DNA of 17,773 nt. Origin: Firmicutes bacterium UBA3871. Its GTDB lineage: Bacteria > Bacillota > Clostridia > Peptostreptococcales > Anaerovoracaceae. Shown here in pieces: positions 1-7,075 of the stretch. Numbering within the stretch: position 1 is the stretch's first letter; every line of letters starts with the position of its first letter. The DNA lies in NCBI GenBank assembly GCA_002392265.1, contig DGGP01000166.1, positions 1 through 17,773 on the forward strand. Reading direction: 5' to 3'. The notes below the pieces were generated by a model. The model did not search any database, had not been told where the DNA came from, and worked only from the letters and a program-made list of their open reading frames with translations. Made by a program: the position numbers and the translations under genes.

Positions 1-657
1 ACGCTGATCCACAACGGCAGAGAGACCTACGATACCTACGAAAACTGGGCAGATTATGTGACCATCTTCGGCAAGGACTATATCTACAAAGGCATTGCAG
101 CCGAACTGGGCATTCCGGCTGAAGATGTCGAGACCTTCTTTGCAAGTTCCACCGCACCCGCGCAGACCGATCAGGAGGGGGGCGGCGGCAGCGTCACAAC
201 CGTGACAACGCCGGAATATGTTCCGTCGGTTGTGACGGATAAGCCGTTTCGTTCGATGACGCTGGAGGAAAAGAAAGCGTATGTTGCAAGCCTGCCGGCG
301 GAGGAACGGATGCCCTTCCTCGCAAGTCTTTCGCCCTCAGAGCGCAACAGCATCATCAAGCAGCTCGATACCGACAGCAAATCTGATATTGTCAGCGGCT
401 TTGCAGACCTCGCCTCGGATATGGGCATGAATGTTTCCGTTGATCACATTGAAGGCAATGACATCTCGCTTTCCATCCGCGATGATGAAGGCAAACTGAT
501 TGATACGGCGGCTGTGGGCGCATCAACGGTGGACGATACCGGCTGGGATCTGCGTTTGCCGGTGCTGGGTTCACTGGGCGCAATGGCGCTTGCCGTGACA
601 GGCCTCGGCTGGATCGCGCTGCGGGAAAGCAGACAGGAGGCGGATGCAAATGGCTGA
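1..657 (+). CDS. C-terminal part of a membrane-anchored surface protein, probable sortase substrate (5' partial)
   Basis: The reading frame is open from base 1, so the true start lies off the left edge; a GTG at 58 is only an internal codon. The visible 218 residues contain a Gly/Thr-rich linker (around 178-230), a charged helical stretch rich in Leu/Glu/Lys, then a hydrophobic segment of about 20 residues near the end followed by a short tail with two arginines. Just before the hydrophobic segment is LPVLG (556-570), which resembles an LPXTG sorting motif with Leu in place of Thr. The next gene is a sortase that overlaps this one, so I infer that this protein is its substrate or partner. I recognise no family. 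It may simply be a membrane-anchored extracellular protein, because the motif is not canonical. Confidence 0.6.
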   Translation, partial: TLIHNGRETYDTYENWADYVTIFGKDYIYKGIAAELGIPAEDVETFFASSTAPAQTDQEGGGGSVTTVTTPEYVPSVVTDKPFRSMTLEEKKAYVASLPAEERMPFLASLSPSERNSIIKQLDTDSKSDIVSGFADLASDMGMNVSVDHIEGNDISLSIRDDEGKLIDTAAVGASTVDDTGWDLRLPVLGSLGAMALAVTGLGWIALRESRQEADANG

Positions 658-1339
658 ACAGTCTCAGAAGCGCAGCAGCAAGGCGGCGCTCATCATTACG
701 CCGTTTCTTCTTCTGCTGCTGGCGGGCGGTATGACGGTGCTGGGATGGTCACTTGCGCCGACCCACACGGTCGAGAAGTATCTGAACATCGCCTTTATGG
801 ATAACCTCAAGACGCAGACCGAGACCGCAGGTCTCCAGATTCTGCAAAAGGAGATCGACACCGCGGATGCAGAGGATACCGGAAAAAAGACCTATCCGGA
901 AGGAAAGATCACGTATCCGGTGTTCGGTGAGCAGTATGCGCAGCTTACGGCAGATGCCATCGGGCTGAATGTCGGCGTGTTCTTCGGTTCTAACAGTGAA
1001 CTGCTCGCACTCGGTGCGTGTCAGACAACGCAGTCTGCGGTGCTGGGTACGGTGGGCAATGTCGTCATCGACGCCCATGTCAACACCTATTTTTCCGATC
1101 TGACGAAACTCAGCGTCGGGGATAAGGTGGTGCTGTACACCGATTACGGCAGATTTACCTACCGTGTCGCGGAGTCGATCAGCTTTGACAAAACTGACCG
1201 CAAATACCTCGGCGTGACCGAGGGCGAGGATCACCTCACGCTCTATACCTGCAAGCCGGAGCTTCTGGGCAATTCCGATGTGCGCGTCGGCGTGCGCTGC
1301 GACCTTGTCGCAAAGGAATTCTATGAGCCGCTGCAATGA
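650..1339 (+). CDS. Sortase, class D-like
   Basis: Sortases are membrane-anchored cysteine transpeptidases that cut a sorting motif and attach surface proteins to the wall or to each other. The 229-residue protein has one N-terminal membrane helix (about residues 12-34) and an extracellular catalytic domain. The triad is visible: His143 in IDAHVN, Cys201 in TLYTC, and Arg212 or Arg216 in DVRVGVRC. The TLYTC context and overall length resemble class D, but the class is an inference. Two ATGs compete, at 644 and 650. AGGAGG at 635-640 is 3 bases from the first and 9 from the second, so 650 is preferred. The gene overlaps the end of the upstream surface-protein gene by 8 bases, indicating translational coupling. 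Confidence 0.88.
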   Translation: MAEQSQKRSSKAALIITPFLLLLLAGGMTVLGWSLAPTHTVEKYLNIAFMDNLKTQTETAGLQILQKEIDTADAEDTGKKTYPEGKITYPVFGEQYAQLTADAIGLNVGVFFGSNSELLALGACQTTQSAVLGTVGNVVIDAHVNTYFSDLTKLSVGDKVVLYTDYGRFTYRVAESISFDKTDRKYLGVTEGEDHLTLYTCKPELLGNSDVRVGVRCDLVAKEFYEPLQ

Positions 1340-1357
1340 GAAAGTGAGGGAAACAGT

Positions 1358-2257
1358 TTGAAACGTACTATCAAATATCTGGCAAGCGTGATTTTATCGC
1401 TGCTGCTGATTTTTTCGTTCATCGCACTGACCTGCTCCGTGCTGCTGCGCGGCAGGGCGCTCAATCCCGCCGCTTATCACCGGATCGTCGCGGAGCAGCA
1501 TCTGACGGACAAGATCAGTGTGCGGCTGACGAATTACTTTACACAGCAGGAGAATACCACCGGCATTCCCGTATCGGTCTATGCCGAATCTCTGAAATCT
1601 GAGAATCTGGAGCCGGTCGTGGACATCACCCTGCGGAAGCTGTTTGATTATGTCTACGGTGTTGCGCCCGATACGGAGACGAAGCCGGATTTCACGGTGC
1701 TGGAGGGCGATCTGCGGAAGTTCTTTGAGCAGTATGCGGAGGAAAACGGCATTGCGCGCGATGCGGCATTTGAGGATGCACTGCGGAAGAACATGGACGC
1801 GGCGGAGAAGAAGATCACCGCGGAGTGCGATGTTTTCAAGACGGGCAGTCTTGCGGAAGCGGGCCTTCTGGGGAAGGCGCGGAAGATCTATCCGCTGACG
1901 GTCTGGCTGATCCCTGTGACGGGAGCGTTCACGCTGCTCCTGCTGCTGATCCTGTTTTTGATGTACCGCCGCACGGTTGACCGCTGGTTCTATTGGGTGG
2001 CGAGTTCGGTTCTGGTCAGCTCGATTCTGATGCTTGTGCCGTCAGCATGGCTGAGCGCGACCAACTGGTTTGACCGTTTCGCGGTGAAATCCGAGCAGAT
2101 CTTCGCAGCGGTCACAGGCTTCCTTTACGGCTTGACGCATACGGTGACTGTGTACGCAGTCTGCGGGATTGCAGCGGCTGTGCTGCTGTATGTGATCGCG
2201 GGCATCTGCGGAACGGTGCGCCACCGCAAGGAGGCCGTCCGCAACGCAAAGCACTGA
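1358..2257 (+). CDS. Four-helix membrane protein of unknown function in the sortase operon
   Basis: This 299-residue protein begins at a TTG codon preceded by GAGGG (1346-1350) at 7 bases. It lies 18 bases after the sortase stop, so it is probably in the same operon. It has an N-terminal membrane helix (about residues 8-30), a large hydrophilic loop of about 145 residues that should face outside, and three helices at about 177-200, 208-233 and 258-285, ending in a basic cytoplasmic tail. I see no catalytic motif and do not recognise the family. Its position suggests a role in surface-protein assembly with the sortase, but this is only inference. Valine and glycine codons are GC-ending, like the sortase and unlike most genes to the right. 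Confidence 0.75.
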   Translation: MKRTIKYLASVILSLLLIFSFIALTCSVLLRGRALNPAAYHRIVAEQHLTDKISVRLTNYFTQQENTTGIPVSVYAESLKSENLEPVVDITLRKLFDYVYGVAPDTETKPDFTVLEGDLRKFFEQYAEENGIARDAAFEDALRKNMDAAEKKITAECDVFKTGSLAEAGLLGKARKIYPLTVWLIPVTGAFTLLLLLILFLMYRRTVDRWFYWVASSVLVSSILMLVPSAWLSATNWFDRFAVKSEQIFAAVTGFLYGLTHTVTVYAVCGIAAAVLLYVIAGICGTVRHRKEAVRNAKH

Positions 2258-2262
2258 TAAGG

Positions 2263-2408
2263 TATCGCTTCGCGATAATTTATAATGGGCTCTGCCCAAA
2301 CCCGCCAAAGGGATCTATCCCTTTGGAATCCCATCTTTTACCTCAATAAGGGATTCTTAATGTTCAGTGACCCTTAAGCGGGAGAATGGGGGCAGCGCCC
2401 CCATTCTC
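2263..2408. repeat. Stacked palindromes, REP-like intergenic repeat
   Basis: Four perfect inverted repeats lie in about 145 bases between convergent genes: TATCGC/GCGATA (2263-2277), TGGGC/GCCCA (2286-2298), CCAAAGGG/CCCTTTGG (2305-2326), and a 12-bp stem GAGAATGGGGGC with a 3-base loop (2382-2408). None is followed by a good T tract, so they do not look like a simple terminator. Their style resembles dispersed palindromic repeats of Oscillospirales genomes. Copy number cannot be seen from this window. Confidence 0.55.
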
Positions 2409-2434
2409 AATTCGTCGGAGACACCTTATACACA

Positions 2435-2475
2435 GAAAAAGCGGAGAACCTTTTGACAGGTTCTCCGCTCGTTTT
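2435..2475 (-). terminator. Rho-independent terminator of metK (probably bidirectional)
   Basis: A 10-bp perfect stem, GCGGAGAACC (2441-2450) with GGTTCTCCGC (2459-2468), has an 8-base loop. On the minus strand it is followed by five Ts (A run at 2436-2440), placing it about 37 bases after the metK stop. On the plus strand it is followed by TCGTTTT, so it may also stop transcripts arriving from the sortase operon. Confidence 0.85.
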
Positions 2476-2504
2476 CTGTATGATTGATCTGCCGGAAACG
2501 GTTC

Positions 2505-3692
2505 TTACTTGCCGAGTGCAGCTTTCAGTTCGTCAGCGCGGTCGGTGCGCTCCCACGCGGGCATGAGATCCTCTCTGCCCATGTGACCGTATGCAGCGAG
2601 CTTCTGATACTGCGGCTTGCAGAGATCCAGCGTGCGGATAATGCCGGACGGACGCAGATCAAAGACCTCGGCAACAGCATTTGCCAGCTTCTCCTCATCC
2701 ACGACACCGGTGCCGAACGTCTCGACAAAGACCGAGACAGGCTTCGCAACGCCGATCGCATAGGCAAGCTGCACCTCGCAGCGCTTTGCAAGACCGGCAG
2801 CGACGATGTTCTTCGCGATGTAGCGTGTCATGTATGCGGCAGAGCGGTCAACCTTCGACGGATCCTTGCCGGAGAATGCGCCGCCGCCATGTCTTGCATA
2901 GCCGCCGTAGGTGTCTACGATAATCTTACGGCCTGTAAGTCCGGAGTCTCCGTGAGGTCCGCCGATAACGAATCTGCCTGTAGGATTTACGTAGTACTTT
3001 GTCTGATCGTCGAGCAGCTCAGCCGGTACGATTGGCTTGATTACATACTCGATGAGGTCTTTCTTTATCTGGTCCTGAGTTACGTCAGGATCGTGCTGAG
3101 TGGAGATAAGGATTGTGTCGATGCGAACAACCTTGTCACCGTCGTACTCTACTGTAACCTGAGTCTTGCCGTCCGGACGGAGATACTTTAATGTGCCGTC
3201 CTTTCTAACCTTTGTGAGCTGCAGTGCGAGCTTGTGTGCAGTCTCGATAGGCATAGGCATCAGTTCAGGTGTCTCGTTGCAGGCATAGCCGAACATCATA
3301 CCCTGGTCGCCGGCGCCTGTCTTGTCGATGGCTTCGTCGTTTAATGTGCCGTCCTTGTACTCGAGAGCCTTGTCAACGCCGAGCGCGATGTCGCCGGACT
3401 GCTCGTCGATAGCCTGAAGAACTGCGCAAGTGTTGCCGTCATAGCCATACTCGCTCTTGTCGTATCCGATGTCGCAGATAACTCCGCGAACAATCTTTGG
3501 AATATCAACATAGCAGGATGTGCTGATTTCGCCCATTACCATTGCATAGCCTGTAGTAGCTGTGGTCTCGCAGGCAACACGGCCGTTAGGGTCCTTTTCA
3601 AAAATCGCGTCCAGAATCGCATCGGAAATCTGATCGCAAAGCTTGTCAGGATGGCCTTCTGTTACTGATTCGGATGTAAATAACTTTCTCAT
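2505..3692 (-). CDS. metK: S-adenosylmethionine synthetase
   Basis: MetK makes S-adenosylmethionine from methionine and ATP in the cytoplasm. The 395-residue length is normal. Family motifs are intact: GHPDK (residues 13-17), GAGDQG (126-131) and GGGAFSGKD (269-277). The ATG start follows AAAGGAG at 6 bases. A SAM-I riboswitch and terminator precede it, so it is expected to be shut off when SAM is plentiful. SAM is also the cofactor of the radical enzyme KamA encoded at the right of the window. Oddity: of 19 valine codons up to residue 259 none is GTC or GTG, whereas 8 of 11 from residue 281 on are; proline and serine codons shift the same way. The frame is unbroken, so the protein should work, but the gene looks like a mosaic. 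Confidence 0.97.
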   Translation of the reverse strand: MRKLFTSESVTEGHPDKLCDQISDAILDAIFEKDPNGRVACETTATTGYAMVMGEISTSCYVDIPKIVRGVICDIGYDKSEYGYDGNTCAVLQAIDEQSGDIALGVDKALEYKDGTLNDEAIDKTGAGDQGMMFGYACNETPELMPMPIETAHKLALQLTKVRKDGTLKYLRPDGKTQVTVEYDGDKVVRIDTILISTQHDPDVTQDQIKKDLIEYVIKPIVPAELLDDQTKYYVNPTGRFVIGGPHGDSGLTGRKIIVDTYGGYARHGGGAFSGKDPSKVDRSAAYMTRYIAKNIVAAGLAKRCEVQLAYAIGVAKPVSVFVETFGTGVVDEEKLANAVAEVFDLRPSGIIRTLDLCKPQYQKLAAYGHMGREDLMPAWERTDRADELKAALGK

Positions 3693-3709
3693 TCTTTTCT
3701 CCTTTCAAT

Positions 3710-3735
3710 CAAAAAGCCCCTTGCGAGAAGGGGCT
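3710..3735 (-). terminator. Riboswitch-controlled terminator in the metK leader
   Basis: An 8-bp perfect stem (AGCCCCTT at 3715-3722, AAGGGGCT at 3728-3735) with loop GCGAG is followed on the minus strand by five Us (3710-3714), 17 bases before the metK ATG. Its 5' arm (CCCCTT on the RNA) can alternatively pair with the GAGGGG at the 3' side of the aptamer (about 3752-3757), which gives the expected antiterminator switch. Confidence 0.9.
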
Positions 3736-3748
3736 GAAATACTGTTTT

Positions 3749-3872
3749 CTTTCCCCTCATCTCTCAGGTCGCATGTACCTGCAGGAATTAGCACCTTAAT
3801 GAACCGCTTTCGCAGCTCCTCAGGTTGCCGGACTTCATAGGGCCTGTCCCTCAGTCACTCTTGATAAAGGCT
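3749..3872 (-). promoter_or_regulatory. SAM-I (S-box) riboswitch aptamer
   Basis: Read on the minus strand, the leader carries the S-box signature blocks in order: TATCAAGAGTGACTGAGGGA, then GGCCCTATGAAGTCCGGCAACC, then AAGGTGCTAATTCC, and last CCTGAGAGATGAGG. These match the conserved junction and kink-turn/pseudoknot elements of the family. It sits directly upstream of metK, the classic target. SAM binding stabilises the aptamer, frees the terminator arm and stops transcription. Ends are approximate. Confidence 0.95.
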
Positions 3873-3906
3873 TTTCGATATTCATCTTTAGATTTAAGTT
3901 AAGCTA

Positions 3907-3935
3907 ATTATATTCACTTGGCAGTTAACTGTCAA
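3907..3935 (-). promoter_or_regulatory. Consensus housekeeping promoter of metK
   Basis: On the minus strand TTGACA (3930-3935) and TATAAT (3907-3912) are separated by exactly 17 bases. Both hexamers match the vegetative sigma consensus at every position. The expected transcription start, around 3900, leaves a leader of about 205 bases containing the riboswitch. The promoter begins 10 bases beyond the stop of the upstream unit. Confidence 0.9.
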
Positions 3936-3944
3936 GCGGTTTGG

Positions 3945-5180
3945 CTAATTTTTTCCATCGGGTCCGCTCGGAGTGTCCTGTCTGATCAGGTCGACGAATT
4001 CATTGAAATCTTCGATTCCGCTGCTGATATATTCGTAAATCAGCGGCTCTTTAAATTCGTACTTCGCAGTTGGGAACAGCCTGCCGGCAATGCGCGAGCT
4101 TTTGAGCTCGTGCTCGAGCTGCATGATGGACGTCAGCGTGTAAGCCGCTGCAATTATCTGACCCCTCGATACGAAATATATACCCTCCACATCGTCGTTC
4201 AAACGAAAAACTCTCTTTTTCACATGATCGTTATTCGGGCAGAAGCGCAGGTACAAGCTTCCGGCCTCCTGCTCCGAAGCCACCGCACGCTCCACCAGAT
4301 CCGGGCAGCTGCTTTCAAACAGCTCCACACCGCCGTCGTAAGTGTAGTTTGTGACATACTCAGACTTGCGCAGCTTCATCGAAGCCTCCTGCGGACTGAT
4401 GCGCATCGAGCTGAGGGCGTGGTAGTCGATAATCCGGTGCTCCTTGTCCACCGTCAGCTGGCTTACGACCAGCAGATAGTCTTCGGTGCAGTCGAGCAGA
4501 GTCTCCGCCATGTAGGTGCACTCCTCGCCGGCCGTGTCGATGTCGATGGTGTTCATGACCATTGTGGAGATCGGCACGGTTTCCATCTGGTTCAGCAAAA
4601 TGTTCCCCTTTATCAGATGTGCCGCAGCCGAGAAGTCCTTGCCCGCCAGACGCATCAGGAAATAGTGTATGGCCTGGTAATTGTTGACTATAGGCGTGCA
4701 GATTTTGTTCATTATGCTTGCGCGCTCTTTTGCTGAAAACTCAACCGGATTTGAGATAAGATACATGTATTCCTCTCTCTTGTCCGGGAGCGGCTGATTT
4801 TTGCTGAGATTGAAATCAACAAAGGTCTTTAATAGCCACAAAAGCTCTGACTCTCCGATTGGTATCTTCTTTCCGCCGAGACCGCCAAAGAGGTTGCTTT
4901 CTATCTTTTTTACGGTCTCCTTGTCGTCGCCGCAGACGGATGCGTATTCCTCAAAGCCGTATTCCTCGGTCTCGAAATAAAAGAACTGGCTGAAATCTTC
5001 TTCCTTTTCGGGTGCTCTGTAGTATGTTACCTTCCAGTGTGCAAACACGCCAACAACACCCATCAGGCGGGTGTCGGTAACGTAGCTGTCTATCAGTCGC
5101 ATGCTTGCCATGCTCGGTGGCAGATTGGAGCCACCACGGTAAACATCAAATTTGCGGGTTTTGCCTTGCATACCTTGCAT
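3945..5180 (-). CDS. Unrecognised 411-residue cytoplasmic protein coupled to an AraC-type regulator
   Basis: I do not recognise this family. The protein has no signal peptide, no membrane helix and no obvious catalytic motif. It is soluble, acidic, and mixed helix/strand, with several aromatic-rich stretches near the N-terminus (about residues 45-80) and no repeats. The frame can be extended to a TTG at 5198, but AGGGAG at 5188-5193 lies 7 bases before the ATG at 5180, which I take as the start. This start is only 4 bases after the stop of the AraC-family gene, so the two are certainly cotranscribed and probably translationally coupled. That pairing suggests a shared regulatory or sensory task, but no function can be assigned. 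It ends just before the metK promoter. Confidence 0.8.
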   Translation of the reverse strand: MQGMQGKTRKFDVYRGGSNLPPSMASMRLIDSYVTDTRLMGVVGVFAHWKVTYYRAPEKEEDFSQFFYFETEEYGFEEYASVCGDDKETVKKIESNLFGGLGGKKIPIGESELLWLLKTFVDFNLSKNQPLPDKREEYMYLISNPVEFSAKERASIMNKICTPIVNNYQAIHYFLMRLAGKDFSAAAHLIKGNILLNQMETVPISTMVMNTIDIDTAGEECTYMAETLLDCTEDYLLVVSQLTVDKEHRIIDYHALSSMRISPQEASMKLRKSEYVTNYTYDGGVELFESSCPDLVERAVASEQEAGSLYLRFCPNNDHVKKRVFRLNDDVEGIYFVSRGQIIAAAYTLTSIMQLEHELKSSRIAGRLFPTAKYEFKEPLIYEYISSGIEDFNEFVDLIRQDTPSGPDGKN

Positions 5181-5184
5181 TTTT

Positions 5185-6717
5185 CTACTCCCTGTCAAGA
5201 AGGATGAGTTCTGCGCTCACGCCGCTTAAGGTGTTCATCAGGCTCAGCGTGTCGGAAACGGTGACGCGGCTGAAGTCGATGTGCGGAAGCGTGGACCAGT
5301 TATTTACAATAGCCTGTCTGGTGCCTGTCGCACTGCGGTGACGGATGGCATCCTCGTAGGCGGAAATGACGTTGTCGCGAGTCAGCGTATAGCGGCTTAC
5401 ACGGTAGTCGCCGGAAAGTCCGCCCATGCGAATCAGGAACTCGGTCTCTTCCTCGTACTCGCGCACGAGCTCAAGAGCCTTGTCCTTTGTGGTGAGACCT
5501 GCGAGGCGGTCCTTTAGCTGCTCGTCAACATTGTAAATCAGAATGCTCATGCTGACGATGTCCTTTTCAGACTTGCTCGCAGTGGTAATTATGTAGTTCG
5601 GGCCTGATGCGAGAACGGTCTCCTTCAGGCTCTTTAAGAGATTGTACGGTCTTGCAATCGGCTTCATAACTTCGCGGCCGAAAAGCTCTGCCTGGAACAG
5701 GAACTCGCCCGGATTCAGGAAGGCTTCAGGCAGGTTTACATCAATGATGGTCGAGCGGGATTTCTGCTTGCCCGCATAGTCGGAATATACGCCCTTTACG
5801 AGCTTTTTTATTGCGAACTCAATATTGTCCGGATTGCTGCGCTCGTACTCTGCTTGCGACTCGTGGCTGATGGTTTTGCCGTTGTAAGCCTTGCGGTACT
5901 CGCTCGGTGTCATGCCAAACCAGGTCTGGAAGTGCTTTATGTAGTAGCGTACAGCCGAAAAGCCCGACTCCTCTGCTATTGCACCAATCTTTTTGTTTGT
6001 GCCCAGCAGCAGCTTTTCGGATTCTTCGACTCTGATAAACGAAAGGAGCTCCTGGAATGAAAGGCCCGTCGCCTCTTTGATTACGTGTGAAAGGTAGTAA
6101 ATCGAGAGGTGCTCTTTGTCGGCGATTTCCGACAGAGTCAGCTTGCGCATGTAGTTTTCGTGCATGTAGTCGGTGATGCGGTTCAGGCGGCCTGCGAGGA
6201 TTTTGTCGCCGCGGTTCTTTACGCCGTTAACAAACTTGCCGTCCTCCATCACGAAATATCTGAAGTCCGAAAGGAGGCAGGAGATCAGGTTGTGAGTTGA
6301 CTCGATAACCTTTTGCTCGTAGCCGTAGCCCTTTTGGATTATTTCCATCATTATTTTGGCGAGAATTGTACGGAGCACATCGATGCTGTCGTCGTTGTCA
6401 TCCTCCATGTCGGTGATGAAAAAGCTGTTTCTGAGGCCTTCGTAATAGTCAGAGAAATAGCGCATGTCCATCTGGAGCATCATGACCATATTCGGCTCGC
6501 CCGTGCTTTCGAAGCTATGTGTCTCGTTGTCGTTGATTATGTAGATGTCTCCCTTTTTAAGAGTGTACTGATAGTACCCGTTCTTTAAACCGATGCTGCC
6601 ATCGAGAACAAAAACCACTTCGATGTCTTCGTGGAAATGGATCGGGTAATTCTTTATGTCGGCCACAATAACGTTAACCGGCAGCTCTTCTTTGTAGACT
6701 GTTTTTTCCTTTAACAT
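5185..6717 (-). CDS. AraC-family transcription regulator with a GH39-like C-terminal domain lacking the catalytic barrel
   Basis: This is a 510-residue protein with three parts. An N-terminal cupin sensor domain (about 10-100) shows HFHEDIE at 27-33. A two-helix-turn-helix AraC DNA-binding domain spans about 176-278, ending in the typical GMTPSEYRKAY. A C-terminal part of about 170 residues (338-510) resembles the end of GH39 beta-xylosidases: KPIARPYNLLKSL, GPNYIIT and SILIYNV match the family pattern KP.y.af.lL, G..YivT, iLlYNy. The roughly 250-residue GH39 barrel with its two catalytic glutamates is absent, so it should not hydrolyse sugars. The GH39 assignment is inference from pattern, not a search. 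TAGGAG lies 8 bases before the ATG. It probably autoregulates through the inverted repeat on its promoter. Confidence 0.88.
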   Translation of the reverse strand: MLKEKTVYKEELPVNVIVADIKNYPIHFHEDIEVVFVLDGSIGLKNGYYQYTLKKGDIYIINDNETHSFESTGEPNMVMMLQMDMRYFSDYYEGLRNSFFITDMEDDNDDSIDVLRTILAKIMMEIIQKGYGYEQKVIESTHNLISCLLSDFRYFVMEDGKFVNGVKNRGDKILAGRLNRITDYMHENYMRKLTLSEIADKEHLSIYYLSHVIKEATGLSFQELLSFIRVEESEKLLLGTNKKIGAIAEESGFSAVRYYIKHFQTWFGMTPSEYRKAYNGKTISHESQAEYERSNPDNIEFAIKKLVKGVYSDYAGKQKSRSTIIDVNLPEAFLNPGEFLFQAELFGREVMKPIARPYNLLKSLKETVLASGPNYIITTASKSEKDIVSMSILIYNVDEQLKDRLAGLTTKDKALELVREYEEETEFLIRMGGLSGDYRVSRYTLTRDNVISAYEDAIRHRSATGTRQAIVNNWSTLPHIDFSRVTVSDTLSLMNTLSGVSAELILLDRE

Positions 6718-6762
6718 AACTTCGTCTCCTATGAGGATTTTTACTATGCGATATGCATAAAT

Positions 6763-6794
6763 ATTATAACCTTGTAAAATTAATTTTCAAGGTT
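6763..6794 (-). promoter_or_regulatory. araC-family gene promoter with overlapping inverted repeat (probable operator)
   Basis: On the minus strand TTGAAA (6785-6790) and TATAAT (6763-6768) are 16 bases apart, placing the start of transcription about 40 bases before the regulator ATG. A 7-bp inverted repeat, AACCTTG (6768-6774) and CAAGGTT (6788-6794), lies on the -10, spacer and -35. Its half-site centres are 20 bp apart, about two helical turns. A protein bound there would block this promoter, so autoregulation by the adjacent AraC-type protein is likely but unproven. Confidence 0.6.
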
Positions 6795-6872
6795 TTATGT
6801 AAACTGAACTGAATTGTGTGAAATTTAGTTTTCAACATAGTACAACTTGTTGATTTTCACACCTTTGGCGAG

Positions 6873-7005
6873 TTTTCCACATCTGGAAATGTGATTGTAT
6901 ACAATTTTTCCCACAAGCTCCTGTGGAAAAGTCGATAGCCTTTTGTGGTTGATTTTTACAAGTTTGAAAGGTCATCGTCGAAAAGTCAATACCTATTTAT
7001 CCACA
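6873..7005. promoter_or_regulatory. Cluster of DnaA-box-like motifs
   Basis: TTATCCACA, a perfect DnaA-box consensus, is at 6997-7005. Two copies of TTTTCCACA, one mismatch from it, occur at 6873-6881 (plus) and 6922-6930 (minus). A weaker TTTCCCACA lies at 6907-6915. All are embedded in AT-rich DNA. This could be a DnaA-binding or titration site. No dnaA, dnaN, rpmH or other origin marker is nearby, so it is not called an origin. Confidence 0.35.
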
Positions 7006-7048
7006 GATTTTTGATTTGTTTTTATTGTTCTTTTTTTGCTTTCGAAAT

Positions 7049-7066
7049 ATCGCTAAAAATAGCGAT
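7049..7066. promoter_or_regulatory. 18-base palindrome, possible operator
   Basis: ATCGCTA (7049-7055) and TAGCGAT (7060-7066) form a perfect 7-bp inverted repeat around AAAA. It is not followed by a T tract, so a protein-binding site is more likely than a terminator. The binding protein is unknown. Confidence 0.4.
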
Positions 7067-7075
7067 TTACCATTT

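Noticed and set aside
2484..3191. A 235-codon plus-strand open frame opposite metK
   Set aside because: metK is certain on the other strand, and the antisense translation is unlike any protein family.
3918..4736. A 272-codon plus-strand open frame opposite the unknown 411-residue gene
   Set aside because: It is antisense to a well-supported gene with a good ribosome site, it has no plausible start signal, and its translation has no family features. It is a codon-bias shadow.
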